Part shown: positions 17,493 through 28,700 of the stretch, in pieces
How positions within the stretch are numbered: position 1 is the first letter of the stretch
How the letters are laid out: every line of letters begins with the position of its first letter
NCBI GenBank assembly: GCA_044352985.1
Contig: JBILCU010000007.1
Span: 62,001-126,000, forward strand
Length of the DNA stretch: 64,000 nt
Direction: 5' to 3'
From: JADJDM01 sp044352985
GTDB taxonomy: Bacteria > Bacteroidota > Bacteroidia > B-17B0 > Aurantibacillaceae
Made by a program: the position numbers and the translations under genes
Notes under the pieces: generated by a model
What the model was told of the DNA's origin: nothing
Database searches by the model: none
Seen by the model: only the letters and a program-made list of their open reading frames with translations

Positions 17493-18056
17493 TTATTTTT
17501 TCACACGTTCAACATAGGAACGTGTTCTTGTGTCAAATTTTACCGTATCACCTTCATTAATAAACAATGGAACCATAATTTGAGCTCCTGTATCAACATT
17601 TGCAGGCTTTAATGTGTTAGTTGCAGTATCTCCTTTAACGCCAGGTTCAGCATAAGTAATTGTTAACTCAACAAAAACAGGAGGCTCAGCTAAAATAGGG
17701 TTTTCATCTTCGAAAGTAATTTTCACTTCCATGCCTTCTTTCAGGAACTCAATATTGTCACCAATCATCACTTTTGGAACGTAAACTTGTTCGAAAGTTT
17801 CACCATCCATAACCACTATGAATTCACCTTCTTCATAGATAAATTGCATCATTTTATATTCTACACGAACAGTTTCTACTTCTTCACCAGAACGGAAACG
17901 ATATTCTGTTTGTTTCCCAGTTTTAAGATTACGCATTTTAGCTTGGTAGAAAGCTCTTAAGTTGCCTGGTGTACGATGTTGGTACTCAGTTAAAACTACT
18001 AGTTCTCCATTAAAACGGATCACAGATCCTACATTAATATCTCCTGTATTTGCCAT
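17493..18056 (-). CDS. efp: Elongation factor P
   Basis: A 187-residue EF-P that relieves ribosome stalling at polyproline. All three beta domains are present: the KOW-like N-domain (1-65), the OB domain (MMQFIYEEGEFIVVMDGETFEQV) and the C-terminal OB domain with GDTATNTLKPANVDTGAQIMVPLFINEGD and RTRSYVERVKK. The loop that carries the modified Lys (or Arg) in most bacteria reads TPGNLRAF here, with Asn32 where E. coli has Lys34 and an Arg two residues later. The full length and intact folds argue for function. It lies 14 bases after accA, probably in one operon, and is followed by a strong terminator. Confidence 0.96.
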   Translation of the reverse strand: MANTGDINVGSVIRFNGELVVLTEYQHRTPGNLRAFYQAKMRNLKTGKQTEYRFRSGEEVETVRVEYKMMQFIYEEGEFIVVMDGETFEQVYVPKVMIGDNIEFLKEGMEVKITFEDENPILAEPPVFVELTITYAEPGVKGDTATNTLKPANVDTGAQIMVPLFINEGDTVKFDTRTRSYVERVKK

Positions 18057-18070
18057 TTTATATTGTTTTT

Positions 18071-19033
18071 TTAATCTTCAATTTCTTCAGTTACACCCAT
18101 TGCACAGAATTTTTCAATTCTTTCATTAATTCTATTTTCAGGTGTTTTTTTATCCAATTCTTTTAATTCAGCGATGATTCGTTGTTTAACAGTTTCAAAT
18201 ATTTCTTCTTTATTGGCATGTGCGCCGCCCAATGGCTCTTTAATTACACCATCAACCAATTTATTTCTAGTCATGTCTTCAGCCGTAAGTTTAAGCGCCT
18301 CAGCAGCTTTTTCTTTAAAATTCCAAGTTCTCCATAGAATTGTAGAGCAATTTTCAGGAGAAATTACAGAATACCATGAATTTTCCAACATCAACACTTT
18401 ATCGCCAATTCCGATACCTAGAGCACCACCCGAAGCACCTTCACCAATTATGATACAAATTACAGGTACTTTTAATTGAACCATTTCAAGCAAATTACGC
18501 GCAATTGCTTCTCCTTGTCCACGTTCTTCAGCCTCTAATCCAGGATATGCACCTGGAGTATCAATTAATGTAACGATTGGTTTATTAAATTTTTCGGCCA
18601 TTTTCATTAAACGAAGTGCTTTTCGATAACCTTCAGGGTTGGCCATTCCAAATCTTCTGATTTGACGCATTTTGGTGTTTATTCCCTTTTGTTGACCTAT
18701 AAACATTACTGTTCTGCCATCTAAATCACCAAAACCACCAACCATTGCTTTGTCATCCCAAACAGTTCTGTCACCATGAAGTTCCATGAATGTGCCTTTT
18801 GAAATATAATCAATGTAAGCAAGTGTATAAGGTCTTTCTGGATGACGAGATACCATCACACGTTGCCAAGGAGTTAAATTGGAGTAGATACGGACTTTCT
18901 CCTCTAAAATTTTCGCTTCCAATTCTGTAACTGACGTACTAACGTCAACCTTACTTTTTTCAGCTACATCTTTTAGCTTAGCTAATTCTTTTTCCAATTC
19001 TTCAATTGGTTTTTCAAATTCCAAATAAGACAT
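18071..19033 (-). CDS. accA: Acetyl-CoA carboxylase carboxyltransferase subunit alpha
   Basis: A 320-residue AccA that, with AccD, transfers carboxyl from biotin to acetyl-CoA to make malonyl-CoA, the first step in fatty-acid synthesis. Recognised blocks: an N-terminal coiled region (FEKPIEELEKELAKLK), HPERPYTLAYIDYI, FMELHGDRTVWDD, MVGGFGDLDGRTVMFIGQQKG, IVTLIDTPGAYPGLEAEERGQGEAIARNL, IIGEGASGGALGIGIGDKVLMLENSWYSVISPE, and the C-terminal CMGVTEEIED. The length and start (MSYLEFEKP) are normal. A perfect TATCTTTG box lies 22 bases upstream. It is co-directional with efp 14 bases downstream. Confidence 0.97.
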   Translation of the reverse strand: MSYLEFEKPIEELEKELAKLKDVAEKSKVDVSTSVTELEAKILEEKVRIYSNLTPWQRVMVSRHPERPYTLAYIDYISKGTFMELHGDRTVWDDKAMVGGFGDLDGRTVMFIGQQKGINTKMRQIRRFGMANPEGYRKALRLMKMAEKFNKPIVTLIDTPGAYPGLEAEERGQGEAIARNLLEMVQLKVPVICIIIGEGASGGALGIGIGDKVLMLENSWYSVISPENCSTILWRTWNFKEKAAEALKLTAEDMTRNKLVDGVIKEPLGGAHANKEEIFETVKQRIIAELKELDKKTPENRINERIEKFCAMGVTEEIED

Positions 19034-19055
19034 ATTTAAAATTTTTTTAAGGAAA

Positions 19056-19063
19056 CAAAGATA
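19056..19063 (-). promoter_or_regulatory. -7 box TATCTTTG for accA-efp
   Basis: Exact TAnnTTTG match on the minus strand, 22 bases before the accA ATG; no clear -33 element was seen. Confidence 0.55.
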
Positions 19064-19106
19064 ACAATTAAATGTAAGTAATTAGTAAAATGCCATTTAC
19101 TTGAAT

Positions 19107-22100
19107 TTACCTTACTAAAGTTAAGTATCCTTTTGCTTCAAATTTTTTATCATCATTTCCTACACCGGTCACAATGTAGTAATATGTGCCTTCTGAAGCT
19201 CCTGTACCATCCCAACCAACACCAGGACTTGCGGTTTCAAATAATTTATTGCCCCAACGATTAAAAATAATCATATTTAAGTTTTTGTAGCCTCTATAAT
19301 TAATGAAGAAAAAATCATTTTGCCCATCTCCATTAGGTGAAAAAACGTTTGGTACATATATAAATGGCTTTAATTCAATTATAACTTTTGCAGTATCATT
19401 ACAAAGTTGATTGCCATTTGATGCAATTAATGTTACTATTATTGGACCAGGACCTTGAGTATTTTGATTTAAATTATTTAAATCATTTGTAACTACTGAA
19501 TTAGTAGTAGGCCCATTATTAAAAGTCCAATTATAAGTTACCCCATTACCTTCAGTAGAATTGTTAATATAAATTGCATTTAATGTGTCATTTAAAGTAC
19601 TATAGTTCCATAAATAAGTCAAATCATAACCAGATGTGCTTGAACCAATATCTATTGTGTCATTTCCTGTTAATTGTGTGGTTACTGTAAATGATGCATT
19701 TAGTCCTGGATTTGAACCAATTGAAATAACCGAATCAATAGAACAATTATTTGAATCCATTACAGTAATAGTATAATTTCCTGAGGGTATATTAGACAAC
19801 GAAGGGTTGCTAGTAAAAGGTTGACCATTAAAACTATATTGAAATGGTGGGCTTGGTGTTTGGCCATTAACATATGTCGTATTTGTTACAGTGATTTCAC
19901 CATCAGAACCACCACAATTTGCATTTATAGGTAATAAATCAATTCTAGTTGGACCAGGTAATGAACCCACTGTGATTGTTTTAGAATACGTACAGCCATT
20001 ATTGTCAGAAACTGATATGGTATATGTCCCTGCTGTTAAATCATTATATGTGGTAACAGTTGTTAAAGTTCCACCGTTTATACTATACTGAAATGGTGCA
20101 GTTCCACCTGAAGTATTTGTAATATTAAACGTCCCATCTGATTGACCACAATTTTCATTTGTTGATGGTGCAATTATATCAGTTGGATTAGGATTTACGG
20201 TTACTGAAAATGTTTGAGCCAAGCCATCACAACCATTTACGGTTGGTATTGCAGAAAGAGTTGCTGTTGTTGGAGTAGTACCATTGTTAATTCCGGTAAA
20301 CGAACTAATATTTCCTGTTCCGTTAGCTGAAAGTCCAATTCCAGCTTCTGTATTCGTCCAATCGATGGTTGAACCAGATACTGAAGATGAAAAAGTAACC
20401 CCGTTAACTGTTTGTCCAGCGCAAACCGTTTGACTAGCTACCGAAGTAAGCACCGGAATAGGATTTACAGTTATGGAAAACGTTTGAGGTAAACCATCAC
20501 ATCCATTAACTGTTGGTGTTCCTGTAATAGAACCTTGTAAAGAAGTATTGCCTGTATTTATACCTGTGAAAGAAGCAATATCTGTATTACCGCTAGCGGC
20601 TAAACCAATTGTGGGTTCTGTATTTGTCCAATTAATAGTAGTTCCGGTAACGCTTGTAATAAAACTTATACCATTTACAGTTTCTCCTGCACAAACCGTT
20701 TGACTATTGATAGCTGTTAATTGAGGTATTGGATTAACCGTTACTGAAAAAGTAATTGGTAATCCATCACATCCATTTGCACTTGGAGTAGCTGTAATTG
20801 TACCTGTTATTGGTGTATTTCCTGGATTTGCGCCATTAAATGAATTAATGTCTCCAGTGCCACTTGTAGATAAACCAATAGAAGTTGTATTATTAGTCCA
20901 ATTAATTATAGAACCAACTATGGTTGAATTATAAGTAATTGCATTTACAGATTCACCTACGCAAACCGTTTGACTTGCAACTGCTGTTAATTCAGGAATA
21001 GGTTTCACGGCAACCTCCATAATAGTATCTTCAGCACATTGTCCAGCAGTTGGAGTAAAAGTATAGGTGGTTGTAGATTGATTATTTACCGCAGGCAACC
21101 ACGTTCCTGTAATTGGGGTTACATTATTACTTGACGTAGGTAAATTAATTGTTCCTCCAATACAAATGCTATCCAATTGCGCAAATGTTGGATAATTAAC
21201 AGGAGGTGCAATTAAAGTTGCGCACTGTGTAGCTTGTGCCGGGCAAGTAGCAGGTGCATCAGCGGTTATAACAATTTGATCAATTGCTATTGGCGGATCT
21301 TGACTCGATGATGAGTTATTAATCCATTTAAATCTAAAACGTAAATTAGCAATATTAGCCCAGGTTGCACTAGTGCGAGTTGTCTGAATCCAAGTCGTTT
21401 GATTATTTAAAATAGCGCCCGCCTGAACCCAAGTTGTTCCACCATCAATACTTGATTCTAAAATCGCATAATCATTAACGTCTCCATCACCTAACCAATA
21501 AAATGAAACGGTAACATTGGATAATCCAACAGTATTAATAGGCGTATTTAAAGTTGCATATTGTGTAGATGCCTGAGATCCATTAAAGTTTGCGTTTAAT
21601 GGAGGGAAATTAACAGAGCCTGCTCCGCAGGTTACTGGTAATGAATTTGTAGCAACAATATGTAGGTAATAGCTTTGCGGGCTATTTGTTACTGCTGCAG
21701 GTTGATTAGGAGTCGGACTAGATGTAAATCCAACGGAAGCACATGTCCCTCCGATGTAACTATTATTGTTAACCCAAATATTTGTTCCGTTCGCGTTGTT
21801 TAACGTCCAATTTGTAATTCCATTTTCAAATGTCTCTGTAAATATGGTTACGTTACCAGCTGATTGACTTGGGCTATTAATTTCTACACAATATTCTCCT
21901 TCAGGTAAATTAACTAAGTTCGACTGACTTGTAGTTGGTAATGTATAATTGGTTGGACCACTTATCCAATCGTAAGTATAATTAGCGCCACCTGGAGTTA
22001 TTGTTATTGCTCCTGAATTTGCAGAAGCACAAGTTAAATCCAATGAATCCATTGTGAAACTAAGTGTACCCGGAGGTGATACTGTTATTGTAAATGTTTG

Positions 22101-25100
22101 TGCTGTTCCGTCGCAGCCATTAAGAGTTGGAGTTACAACAACCTGCGATGAAATTGTTGCAGTTGTAGTATTTGTAGCAACAAATGAAGGTATATTACCT
22201 GCACCAGTTGCAGTAGTTAAGCCTGTATTAATATTTGTATTTGTCCAGTTAAATGTTGCACCGGTTGTTCCTGAAAAAGTTACCGCATTTGTGTTTGTAA
22301 ATGGACAAAGCGATTGAGAGGTAATTGCACTTAATGTTGGAACTTGATTTACCAAAGCATCAATTGTTGCTGTGCCCGAACAACCATTTAGTACTATTGT
22401 ACAAGAATAAGTGCCACTGTATGCTGTTGCTGCGTTGTTTATAGTTGGGTTTTGAATAGAAGATGTAAAACCATTAGGTCCTGTCCAGGTATAAGATGTT
22501 GCATTTAAAACATCTGAAGTTAAATTTAACGTTTGATTTGCACAAACTGTATCTGCAGTAAGTGTAGGAGTTAAATTAGCGCCAACTGTTACTGTAATTT
22601 CTTCAGTGTCTGTACATGTGCCGGAGGTACCTGTAACCGTATATGTAGTTGTAACACTAGGAGAAGCGGTAACACTTGAACCGTTTACAGAGGATAAATC
22701 TCCTGCATTAGGAGAAGCCCACACATATGAATTTGCCCCATTTGCAACTAAAGTAGCAGAACCATTAGGGCAAATTGTTTGATCGTTACTTGCTGTAATT
22801 GACAGTGGAGCTGTACTCACTGTGACTTGATCAGTTGCAATACAACCATTGGCATCTGTAGCCGTTAAAGTATAAGTTTGTGAAGAAGTTGTTGTAGTTG
22901 TAGGACAAACTTGTGGTGTAAGTGTTGTGCTGTTTGTCATATCAGTTGTTGGGCTCCAAGTAAAGTTTGCTGGAATTATAGTAGTTACAGAATTTGAAAA
23001 TGTAATTGACCAACTAACAATTGTTCCAACATCTCCACCTACACCATCAGTCACTTTTAATTTCCATTGTCCATTTACTAAACATGAATTTAAACCTGAA
23101 AAATTACTTTCAGGAAGATAAATGCCTGTTATTGGTGATGTAGCAACGCCTGAAAGTGTGCTTATTAAAATTGATGCAGTAGGTGAGAAAGTTACGTTCG
23201 AATAATTATTTCCAGAACCGCCATTTCCAGATGATAATTCAATTTGTGAACCATTTGGACAAACTAAATAAATATTTAAATCAGAATTCCATGTATGATT
23301 AATATTTATATTGACACTTGCAATTGTTGCTGAGGAAAGACCTGTAACATTTATAGTTGACGAGACTCCTGTAGTTGAATTATCAGGTATAGATAAGTTA
23401 TTATTAGGAGCAGTAGATGAAAAAACCAAGTTGGAAACAGCAGTGTTTTGTTGTGTTGCATCGCCTATTAGTGTAGCGCATTGTCCTGCGCATAAATTAA
23501 TATTATTTGACACATTTACAGTTGGACCTGTAACTGTAATTATTTTGGTATCTGTACATGGCCCAGAGCTGAAAAATACTACATGTTTTCCTATCCCCGC
23601 AATTGAAGGATTAAAAGTGCCTGTAGTAGCGTTTGTTATACCTGGACCACTCCATGTGCCTCCAGAAGTAGGTGTAAAACCGGTTAAATTAAAAGGTGGG
23701 GTATTTAAACAAACAGCTTGGTCTGGCCCTGCGTTTGCACCTCGATTTCCAGTAATACTTATGTTAAAACTACAAGGTAAATCAGGAAACGAATCAAACA
23801 CAATATAATAGTGAGTATTCGGTTGAGTCATAGCGCTTGTTGTTAATAGTATAAAACTTGCGCCATAATTTTGATTTTTTGCATCACAAACTAAATAGTC
23901 CCAATTATTCCTATCACATGGGCTGTTGTTTGTAAATCCAAAAATCCCAACTTGTAACCTATTATTGTCTATACCACCTGGAGTACCAGGATCAGTACAA
24001 TTAGGAAAAATTTCAACAGTTACAGGGCTGTTATTTGCATCAGTCCAGAAATCAAAATAAACGGTAAAATTATTATCTCCATTACAATTATTTCCAGTAG
24101 CTCCAGTCCCCCATTGAACAGGTGGATCGGTAGCATTTACTGGATTGCCTCCTTGTGTAGTTCCAGCAGTTGTACTATTAGGACATAAAGGTATTGAGCC
24201 GGAACATACATCATTAACAAGTACGGCTGAAGGTATATAGCTATTAATACATATTTTAAAAGAGCCAGTAGTATTATTTAAACCATCAACTAATACATAA
24301 TATGTTTGACCAGTAACAAAGCTATTACTAGAAGCAGTTGTAGAGGTAACACCAGAAGCACTCTGGTTACAAGCTCTAAAAATAAAATTTGCAAAATCAG
24401 TTGAATTACAATCGTTTGCTGGTGGCGCAACAACATTAATTATTGGTGTTGTAAAACCGCTAACAGTAATGTCGCACTGATTACCTAGTGCAACAAATTT
24501 AAACCATACGCCATTATTTGCACCTAAACCATCCGTCCAACAACCTGGATAAACCGTATTGTTGATTAACATGTCTTGGGTTGCACCCACGTTAGTGTAT
24601 GCGTTATCGGGTGAGCAAAAATTACTTGCAGGTAAAGTAATTGCATTACACATCAAATCGTTTTGTGGTTGCGAGGGAGAATTTAGACATAAATTAAAAG
24701 AACCAACTCCATTATTTGCGCCGTCAACATAGATATAATAAATTGTGCCTGTTGTTAAAGCACTATAAGAAATTGTTGCATTAGAAGTTCCAGGATTTGA
24801 ACATGTTAATTCGGTAAAAGGACTAACACATGTACCCGTAGATGATAAAAGTGTTACCATGGGTTGCGAAAGTGTTGTCCCGTTAACAGTAATGTTAACT
24901 ACTGGGGTAACCGCTGCAAATTGAAACCACACGCCGTTATTAGTTCCTGTTCCAAAACAAGTTGGTGGAGCAAGCGTGCCTGTGACACCTGTATTATCAA
25001 AAGTTCCCGTAGCGGGAGAACAACCATTAGCCGAAACTGTAATAGCAAATTCACAATCACTTCCTGGTGCTTGAGAAAAAATTGATGTAAAAGAAAAAAT

Positions 25101-25130
25101 TAATGAGAGAACGAGTACTATTTTTTTCAT
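19107..25130 (-). CDS. Giant multidomain surface protein with gliding-associated (CHU_C) C-terminus
   Basis: A 2007-residue exported protein. The signal peptide is 1-20 (to SIFSQ). N-terminal repeats with GTGTNNGVWFQFAAV and LGANNGVWFKFVAL resemble Cys-containing adhesion modules; a proprotein-convertase P-like domain lies at roughly 570-720 (INHTWNSDLNIYLVCPNG, NGQWKLKVTDGVGGDVGTI); Ig/PKD-like domains follow. Three exact 90-residue repeats (DNA 20191-21000) carry SQTVCAGQTVNG and NGCDGLPQTFSITVNPIP. SprB-like repeats (GGTAPFQYSINGG, FQYSFNGQPF) precede a PKD-like segment and the CHU_C domain YVPNVFSPNGDGQND...YLTLVR that directs type IX export. The likely role is adhesion or gliding; no enzyme domain was recognised. 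It has a paralogue at 25717. Confidence 0.9.
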   Translation of the reverse strand: MKKIVLVLSLIFSFTSIFSQAPGSDCEFAITVSANGCSPATGTFDNTGVTGTLAPPTCFGTGTNNGVWFQFAAVTPVVNITVNGTTLSQPMVTLLSSTGTCVSPFTELTCSNPGTSNATISYSALTTGTIYYIYVDGANNGVGSFNLCLNSPSQPQNDLMCNAITLPASNFCSPDNAYTNVGATQDMLINNTVYPGCWTDGLGANNGVWFKFVALGNQCDITVSGFTTPIINVVAPPANDCNSTDFANFIFRACNQSASGVTSTTASSNSFVTGQTYYVLVDGLNNTTGSFKICINSYIPSAVLVNDVCSGSIPLCPNSTTAGTTQGGNPVNATDPPVQWGTGATGNNCNGDNNFTVYFDFWTDANNSPVTVEIFPNCTDPGTPGGIDNNRLQVGIFGFTNNSPCDRNNWDYLVCDAKNQNYGASFILLTTSAMTQPNTHYYIVFDSFPDLPCSFNISITGNRGANAGPDQAVCLNTPPFNLTGFTPTSGGTWSGPGITNATTGTFNPSIAGIGKHVVFFSSGPCTDTKIITVTGPTVNVSNNINLCAGQCATLIGDATQQNTAVSNLVFSSTAPNNNLSIPDNSTTGVSSTINVTGLSSATIASVNININHTWNSDLNIYLVCPNGSQIELSSGNGGSGNNYSNVTFSPTASILISTLSGVATSPITGIYLPESNFSGLNSCLVNGQWKLKVTDGVGGDVGTIVSWSITFSNSVTTIIPANFTWSPTTDMTNSTTLTPQVCPTTTTTSSQTYTLTATDANGCIATDQVTVSTAPLSITASNDQTICPNGSATLVANGANSYVWASPNAGDLSSVNGSSVTASPSVTTTYTVTGTSGTCTDTEEITVTVGANLTPTLTADTVCANQTLNLTSDVLNATSYTWTGPNGFTSSIQNPTINNAATAYSGTYSCTIVLNGCSGTATIDALVNQVPTLSAITSQSLCPFTNTNAVTFSGTTGATFNWTNTNINTGLTTATGAGNIPSFVATNTTTATISSQVVVTPTLNGCDGTAQTFTITVSPPGTLSFTMDSLDLTCASANSGAITITPGGANYTYDWISGPTNYTLPTTSQSNLVNLPEGEYCVEINSPSQSAGNVTIFTETFENGITNWTLNNANGTNIWVNNNSYIGGTCASVGFTSSPTPNQPAAVTNSPQSYYLHIVATNSLPVTCGAGSVNFPPLNANFNGSQASTQYATLNTPINTVGLSNVTVSFYWLGDGDVNDYAILESSIDGGTTWVQAGAILNNQTTWIQTTRTSATWANIANLRFRFKWINNSSSSQDPPIAIDQIVITADAPATCPAQATQCATLIAPPVNYPTFAQLDSICIGGTINLPTSSNNVTPITGTWLPAVNNQSTTTYTFTPTAGQCAEDTIMEVAVKPIPELTAVASQTVCVGESVNAITYNSTIVGSIINWTNNTTSIGLSTSGTGDINSFNGANPGNTPITGTITATPSANGCDGLPITFSVTVNPIPQLTAINSQTVCAGETVNGISFITSVTGTTINWTNTEPTIGLAASGNTDIASFTGINTGNTSLQGSITGTPTVNGCDGLPQTFSITVNPIPVLTSVASQTVCAGQTVNGVTFSSSVSGSTIDWTNTEAGIGLSANGTGNISSFTGINNGTTPTTATLSAIPTVNGCDGLAQTFSVTVNPNPTDIIAPSTNENCGQSDGTFNITNTSGGTAPFQYSINGGTLTTVTTYNDLTAGTYTISVSDNNGCTYSKTITVGSLPGPTRIDLLPINANCGGSDGEITVTNTTYVNGQTPSPPFQYSFNGQPFTSNPSLSNIPSGNYTITVMDSNNCSIDSVISIGSNPGLNASFTVTTQLTGNDTIDIGSSTSGYDLTYLWNYSTLNDTLNAIYINNSTEGNGVTYNWTFNNGPTTNSVVTNDLNNLNQNTQGPGPIIVTLIASNGNQLCNDTAKVIIELKPFIYVPNVFSPNGDGQNDFFFINYRGYKNLNMIIFNRWGNKLFETASPGVGWDGTGASEGTYYYIVTGVGNDDKKFEAKGYLTLVR
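20191..21000 (-). repeat. Three tandem 270-bp coding repeats
   Basis: Repeat boundaries at 20191, 20461, 20731 and 21001 give an exact 270-base (90-residue) period. Units share SQTVC, INWTNT-like and NGCDGLP blocks. A diverged fourth copy (DNA about 22060-22320) lies nearer the N-terminus. The same 270-base unit recurs in the neighbouring paralogue. Confidence 0.85.
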
Positions 25131-25160
25131 GTTGAAAAATTAAATTAAATGTCAAAACGA

Positions 25161-25529
25161 TTATTTAGGTTGATATGCTTCACGAATGCCTAATCCAATA
25201 TTTAATTGAAGGATAGTTTCATGCTTAAATTCTTCAGATTTATTTTTTATTAATTGCTCTGTGTCAGAATTAATAGAAATGCCTAATGTTTTTAATTCTT
25301 TTAATGAAAGTAATTCTATCAACGGCCCATTTATCAATTGAATTTTTTTTCGAATATTTAAATAACGGTATTGATCAAAATTATAAGTTGAAAGATTTTG
25401 CTCATCTTTCTCAGTTAAACTTCGGATTTCTTTTAAAATAACGAAATCATTTCGTAATGTTTTTTGTTGTGCAAACAAATGATTGAAATTGATAACACAA
25501 AAAGAGGCAAAAATTAATAATAACTTCAT
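25161..25529 (-). CDS. Small secreted protein downstream of a CHU_C protein
   Basis: Not recognised. A 122-residue protein with a signal peptide MKLLLIFASFCVINFNHLFAQ (mature part starting QKTLRND). The mature part is charged and helical in appearance (ILKEIRSLTEKDEQNL, LIELLSLKELKTLGI, DTEQLIKNKSEEF). The longest frame begins with TTG at 25556; ATG at 25529 starts the signal peptide and is preferred. It lies 30 bases upstream of the giant surface gene in the same direction, so co-transcription is likely. A second small secreted protein sits in the same position relative to the paralogous giant gene at 25717, hinting at a shared accessory role; the two small proteins show no obvious similarity. 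Confidence 0.7.
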   Translation of the reverse strand: MKLLLIFASFCVINFNHLFAQQKTLRNDFVILKEIRSLTEKDEQNLSTYNFDQYRYLNIRKKIQLINGPLIELLSLKELKTLGISINSDTEQLIKNKSEEFKHETILQLNIGLGIREAYQPK

Positions 25530-25716
25530 GGACAATTCATATAAAAAAGTCGGCAATTTTATGAAAATTTAATAGATAATTCAAATTTTGTATAAAAAAT
25601 GTAGCATGATAAATGTCAAATAATCTGCTATAAATAAGGGAAATCTACTTAAAAATGAAGTAAAAAAGATACCAACAACAACTTAACAATTTATTAAGTT
25701 TTATAAAAAAGGATAA

Positions 25717-28700
25717 TTACCTAACCAATGTAAGATATCCTTTTGCTTCAAAATCTTTGTTGTTGTTTGCTTTGCCGGTAATAATATAAAAATAAGTTCC
25801 TTCTTTAGCATTTTCACCATTCCATCCTTTTTCAGGATTTGCAGTTTCAAACAATTTGTTGCCCCAACGATTAAAAATCAATAAATTAAGCTCTTTGTAT
25901 CCTCTGTATTTAACCGAGAAATTTTCATTTATACCATCGCCATTTGGTGAAAACACATTTGGAACTTCTATATAAGGTGAAATATCTACGTATATAAATA
26001 AACGTGCCGTATCATTACACAATGAATTTCCATTAGTTGCAATTAAAGAAACATTGTATGAATTTATCCCATAATATAACTGAGTTGGCGAAAAAGTTAA
26101 ACTTGTAGTTGTATCTGAATTTCCGTTTCCAAAATTCCAATAGTAACTGATATTAGCTCCTGATGAAGATTGATTGGTAAATACAACATTAATAGAATCC
26201 AATCCGGTTAATTGATTTGCAGTAAAAGACGCATCTGGTCCGGCAATATTATCAATTGAGACTGTTTTGGTGTAAACGCAATTGTTTGCGTCAGTAACTG
26301 TTAATGTATAAATGCCGGCAGATAAATTAACAATTGAATCAGGGGCAATAGCGTTAGTGCCTCCATTAAAGCTAAATTGATATGGAGAATTTCCACCAAT
26401 GGCATTTGTAATAATTAACATTGCATTTGATGAGCTACAAGTTTCAGGAGTTATTTGTGATGTAATATCTGTAGGATTTGGGTTTACAGTTACCGAAAAC
26501 GTTTGTGGTAAACCAATACATCCATTCGCTGTTGGTGTTGCAGAAATAGTTCCTGTTAAGGGTAAATTCCCTGAATTTATACTCGAAAATGAAACGATAG
26601 TTGATGTACCACTTGATGCCAGACCGATTCCTGATGTTGTATTAGTCCAATCTACAGTTGTATTCGTTACAGATGACGCAAATGAAACACTGTTTACGGT
26701 TTGTCCGGCGCAAACGGTTTGGCTTCCAACTGCATCAAGAACTGGAATTGGATCAATAGTAATTGAAAAAGTTTGTGGGAATCCATCACATCCATTTGCG
26801 CTAGGTGTCGCAGTTATTGCACCCGTTAAAGAAGTATTTCCTGTATTTAGAGCTGTAAATGATGAAATGTTACCACTTCCACTAGTTGAAAGTCCAATGC
26901 CGGGTTGAGTATTCGTCCAGTTTATTGTAGAGCCAGAAACAGAGGAAGAAAAAGTAATTCCATTTACTTGTTGTCCGGTGCAAACAGTTTGGCTATTAAT
27001 TGCACTTAACATAGGTATTGGGTTTATTGTGGAAGTAAGTGTTGCCGTAAGCGCACATTGCCCACTATTAGGAGTAAATGTATACGTTTGTGACGCAGCG
27101 TTGCTAATTGCAGGCGACCAATTTCCGGTAAAGCCTTCATTTGAAGCGGAAGGCAATACTAAGCTACCTCCTTCACAAATGGCTGTTAATGAATTAAACG
27201 TAGAAGGAATACCTGTGGTAACAATAACTTCTAAGATAGCTGTATTTGAACATTGGCCTGCATCCGGAGTAAAAGTATAGGTTGTTGTTGCATTATTATT
27301 GGGGGCAGGTAGCCACGAGCCTGTTATTCCATTGGTTGATGATGCAGGTAACGAAGTAAAGGTTGAGCCTTGACAAATTGGATTAACGGGATCAAACGTT
27401 GGTATCCCACCCGGATCTACTGTTAATGTGTAGGACGAAGGAACGCCAGGACAACCATTTAAAGTAGGAGTTACTGTAATTACAGAAGTAATTTGAGAAC
27501 TGGTAGTGTTTTGTGCAGTAAACGAATTAATATTAGCGTTTCCTGAAGCAGCAAGCCCTATTGCTGTATTTGAATTTGCCCATGTATAAGTTGCACCAAC
27601 CGGTGTACTGGTAAAAGATGCTATTGGAATTGTCTGGCCTGCACAAACAGTTAAATTGTTTGGAACTGTAACAGTAGGGGGAGTGCCAATGGTAATGTTT
27701 CTTGTTAATACATCTACACAGCCCGTAGTAGAAGTAGTTGTTAAAGAAACAATGTAAGTTCCCGGATTAGTATACGTTTCTGCAGACGGACTTACTGCAG
27801 TGGATGTATTACCATTTCCAAAATTCCAGGTTTGACTTGCAGCACTTATCGATGTATTATTAAAATTAACCGTTAAAGGAGGTGCGCAACTCGTAATTGA
27901 ATTTTGATTGTTAATTGTGAATTGAGATACTGGGGCAATTGTAAAAGTTCCGCCCCAAGTAAAATTAAAACCAGTTCCATTATCCGAATAATTATCAATA
28001 ATAATTAAATAGGTGCGACCTGCAGTAACATTTATTGCCGGACAAAATTCTCCTTGTGCAGATATTGGTCCTGAAATAATTGGGCAATTAGTAGTTGAAC
28101 CTGCCTGCATACCTACAGCTGCACCGCTTGCTCCGGCATAATTAAAGTTACACCCAAATTCTGCTGTACCGTTATTAGGGCATGAGTTTGTAATATCATA
28201 CATAACCCAATCATACTCTACATTGCCAGTAGGATCAGCCGACCAAGCGCAAGTGCCAGTTTGTCCAACAGTGAATTTATAAAACACAGGACGTTGCAAA
28301 CTTCCTCCAAAACAACTAGGAGATAAAATATTGGTATTATTTGGGAAAGTACTTAAAGTAAATGGATTTTTATCGCATATAACAGAAGCGGTTGCACAGC
28401 TGCTTCCAGGTGTAGGCGGTGGAGTTGTTGATGACACACATATTTGAAATCCCCCAGCTGCAACAACTGTTCCTACATTTACCCAAACTGTTGTGCCAAT
28501 TGGATATGTCCAATTAGCTGTTGCACTTCCTGCATTTGAAGCTGCTATAGCGCACGTGCTTAAACCTCCTGTACCGCATGCTTGATTGGTTAGTGTTACT
28601 GCTACTTGTTGAGCAGGAGTTGCCCCATTGGGAGTAATTGTAATTACGTTATTGGCACCGGTTGAAACAAATGAATACCACACATCCGGAATATCCTGCC

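Noticed and set aside
23311..23808. 165-codon open frame antisense to the giant surface protein gene
   Set aside because: Valine-rich, repetitive translation typical of the complement of Thr/Asn-rich repeats; no start context and fully inside a convincing gene. The same applies to frames at 22054-22317 and 26399-26908.
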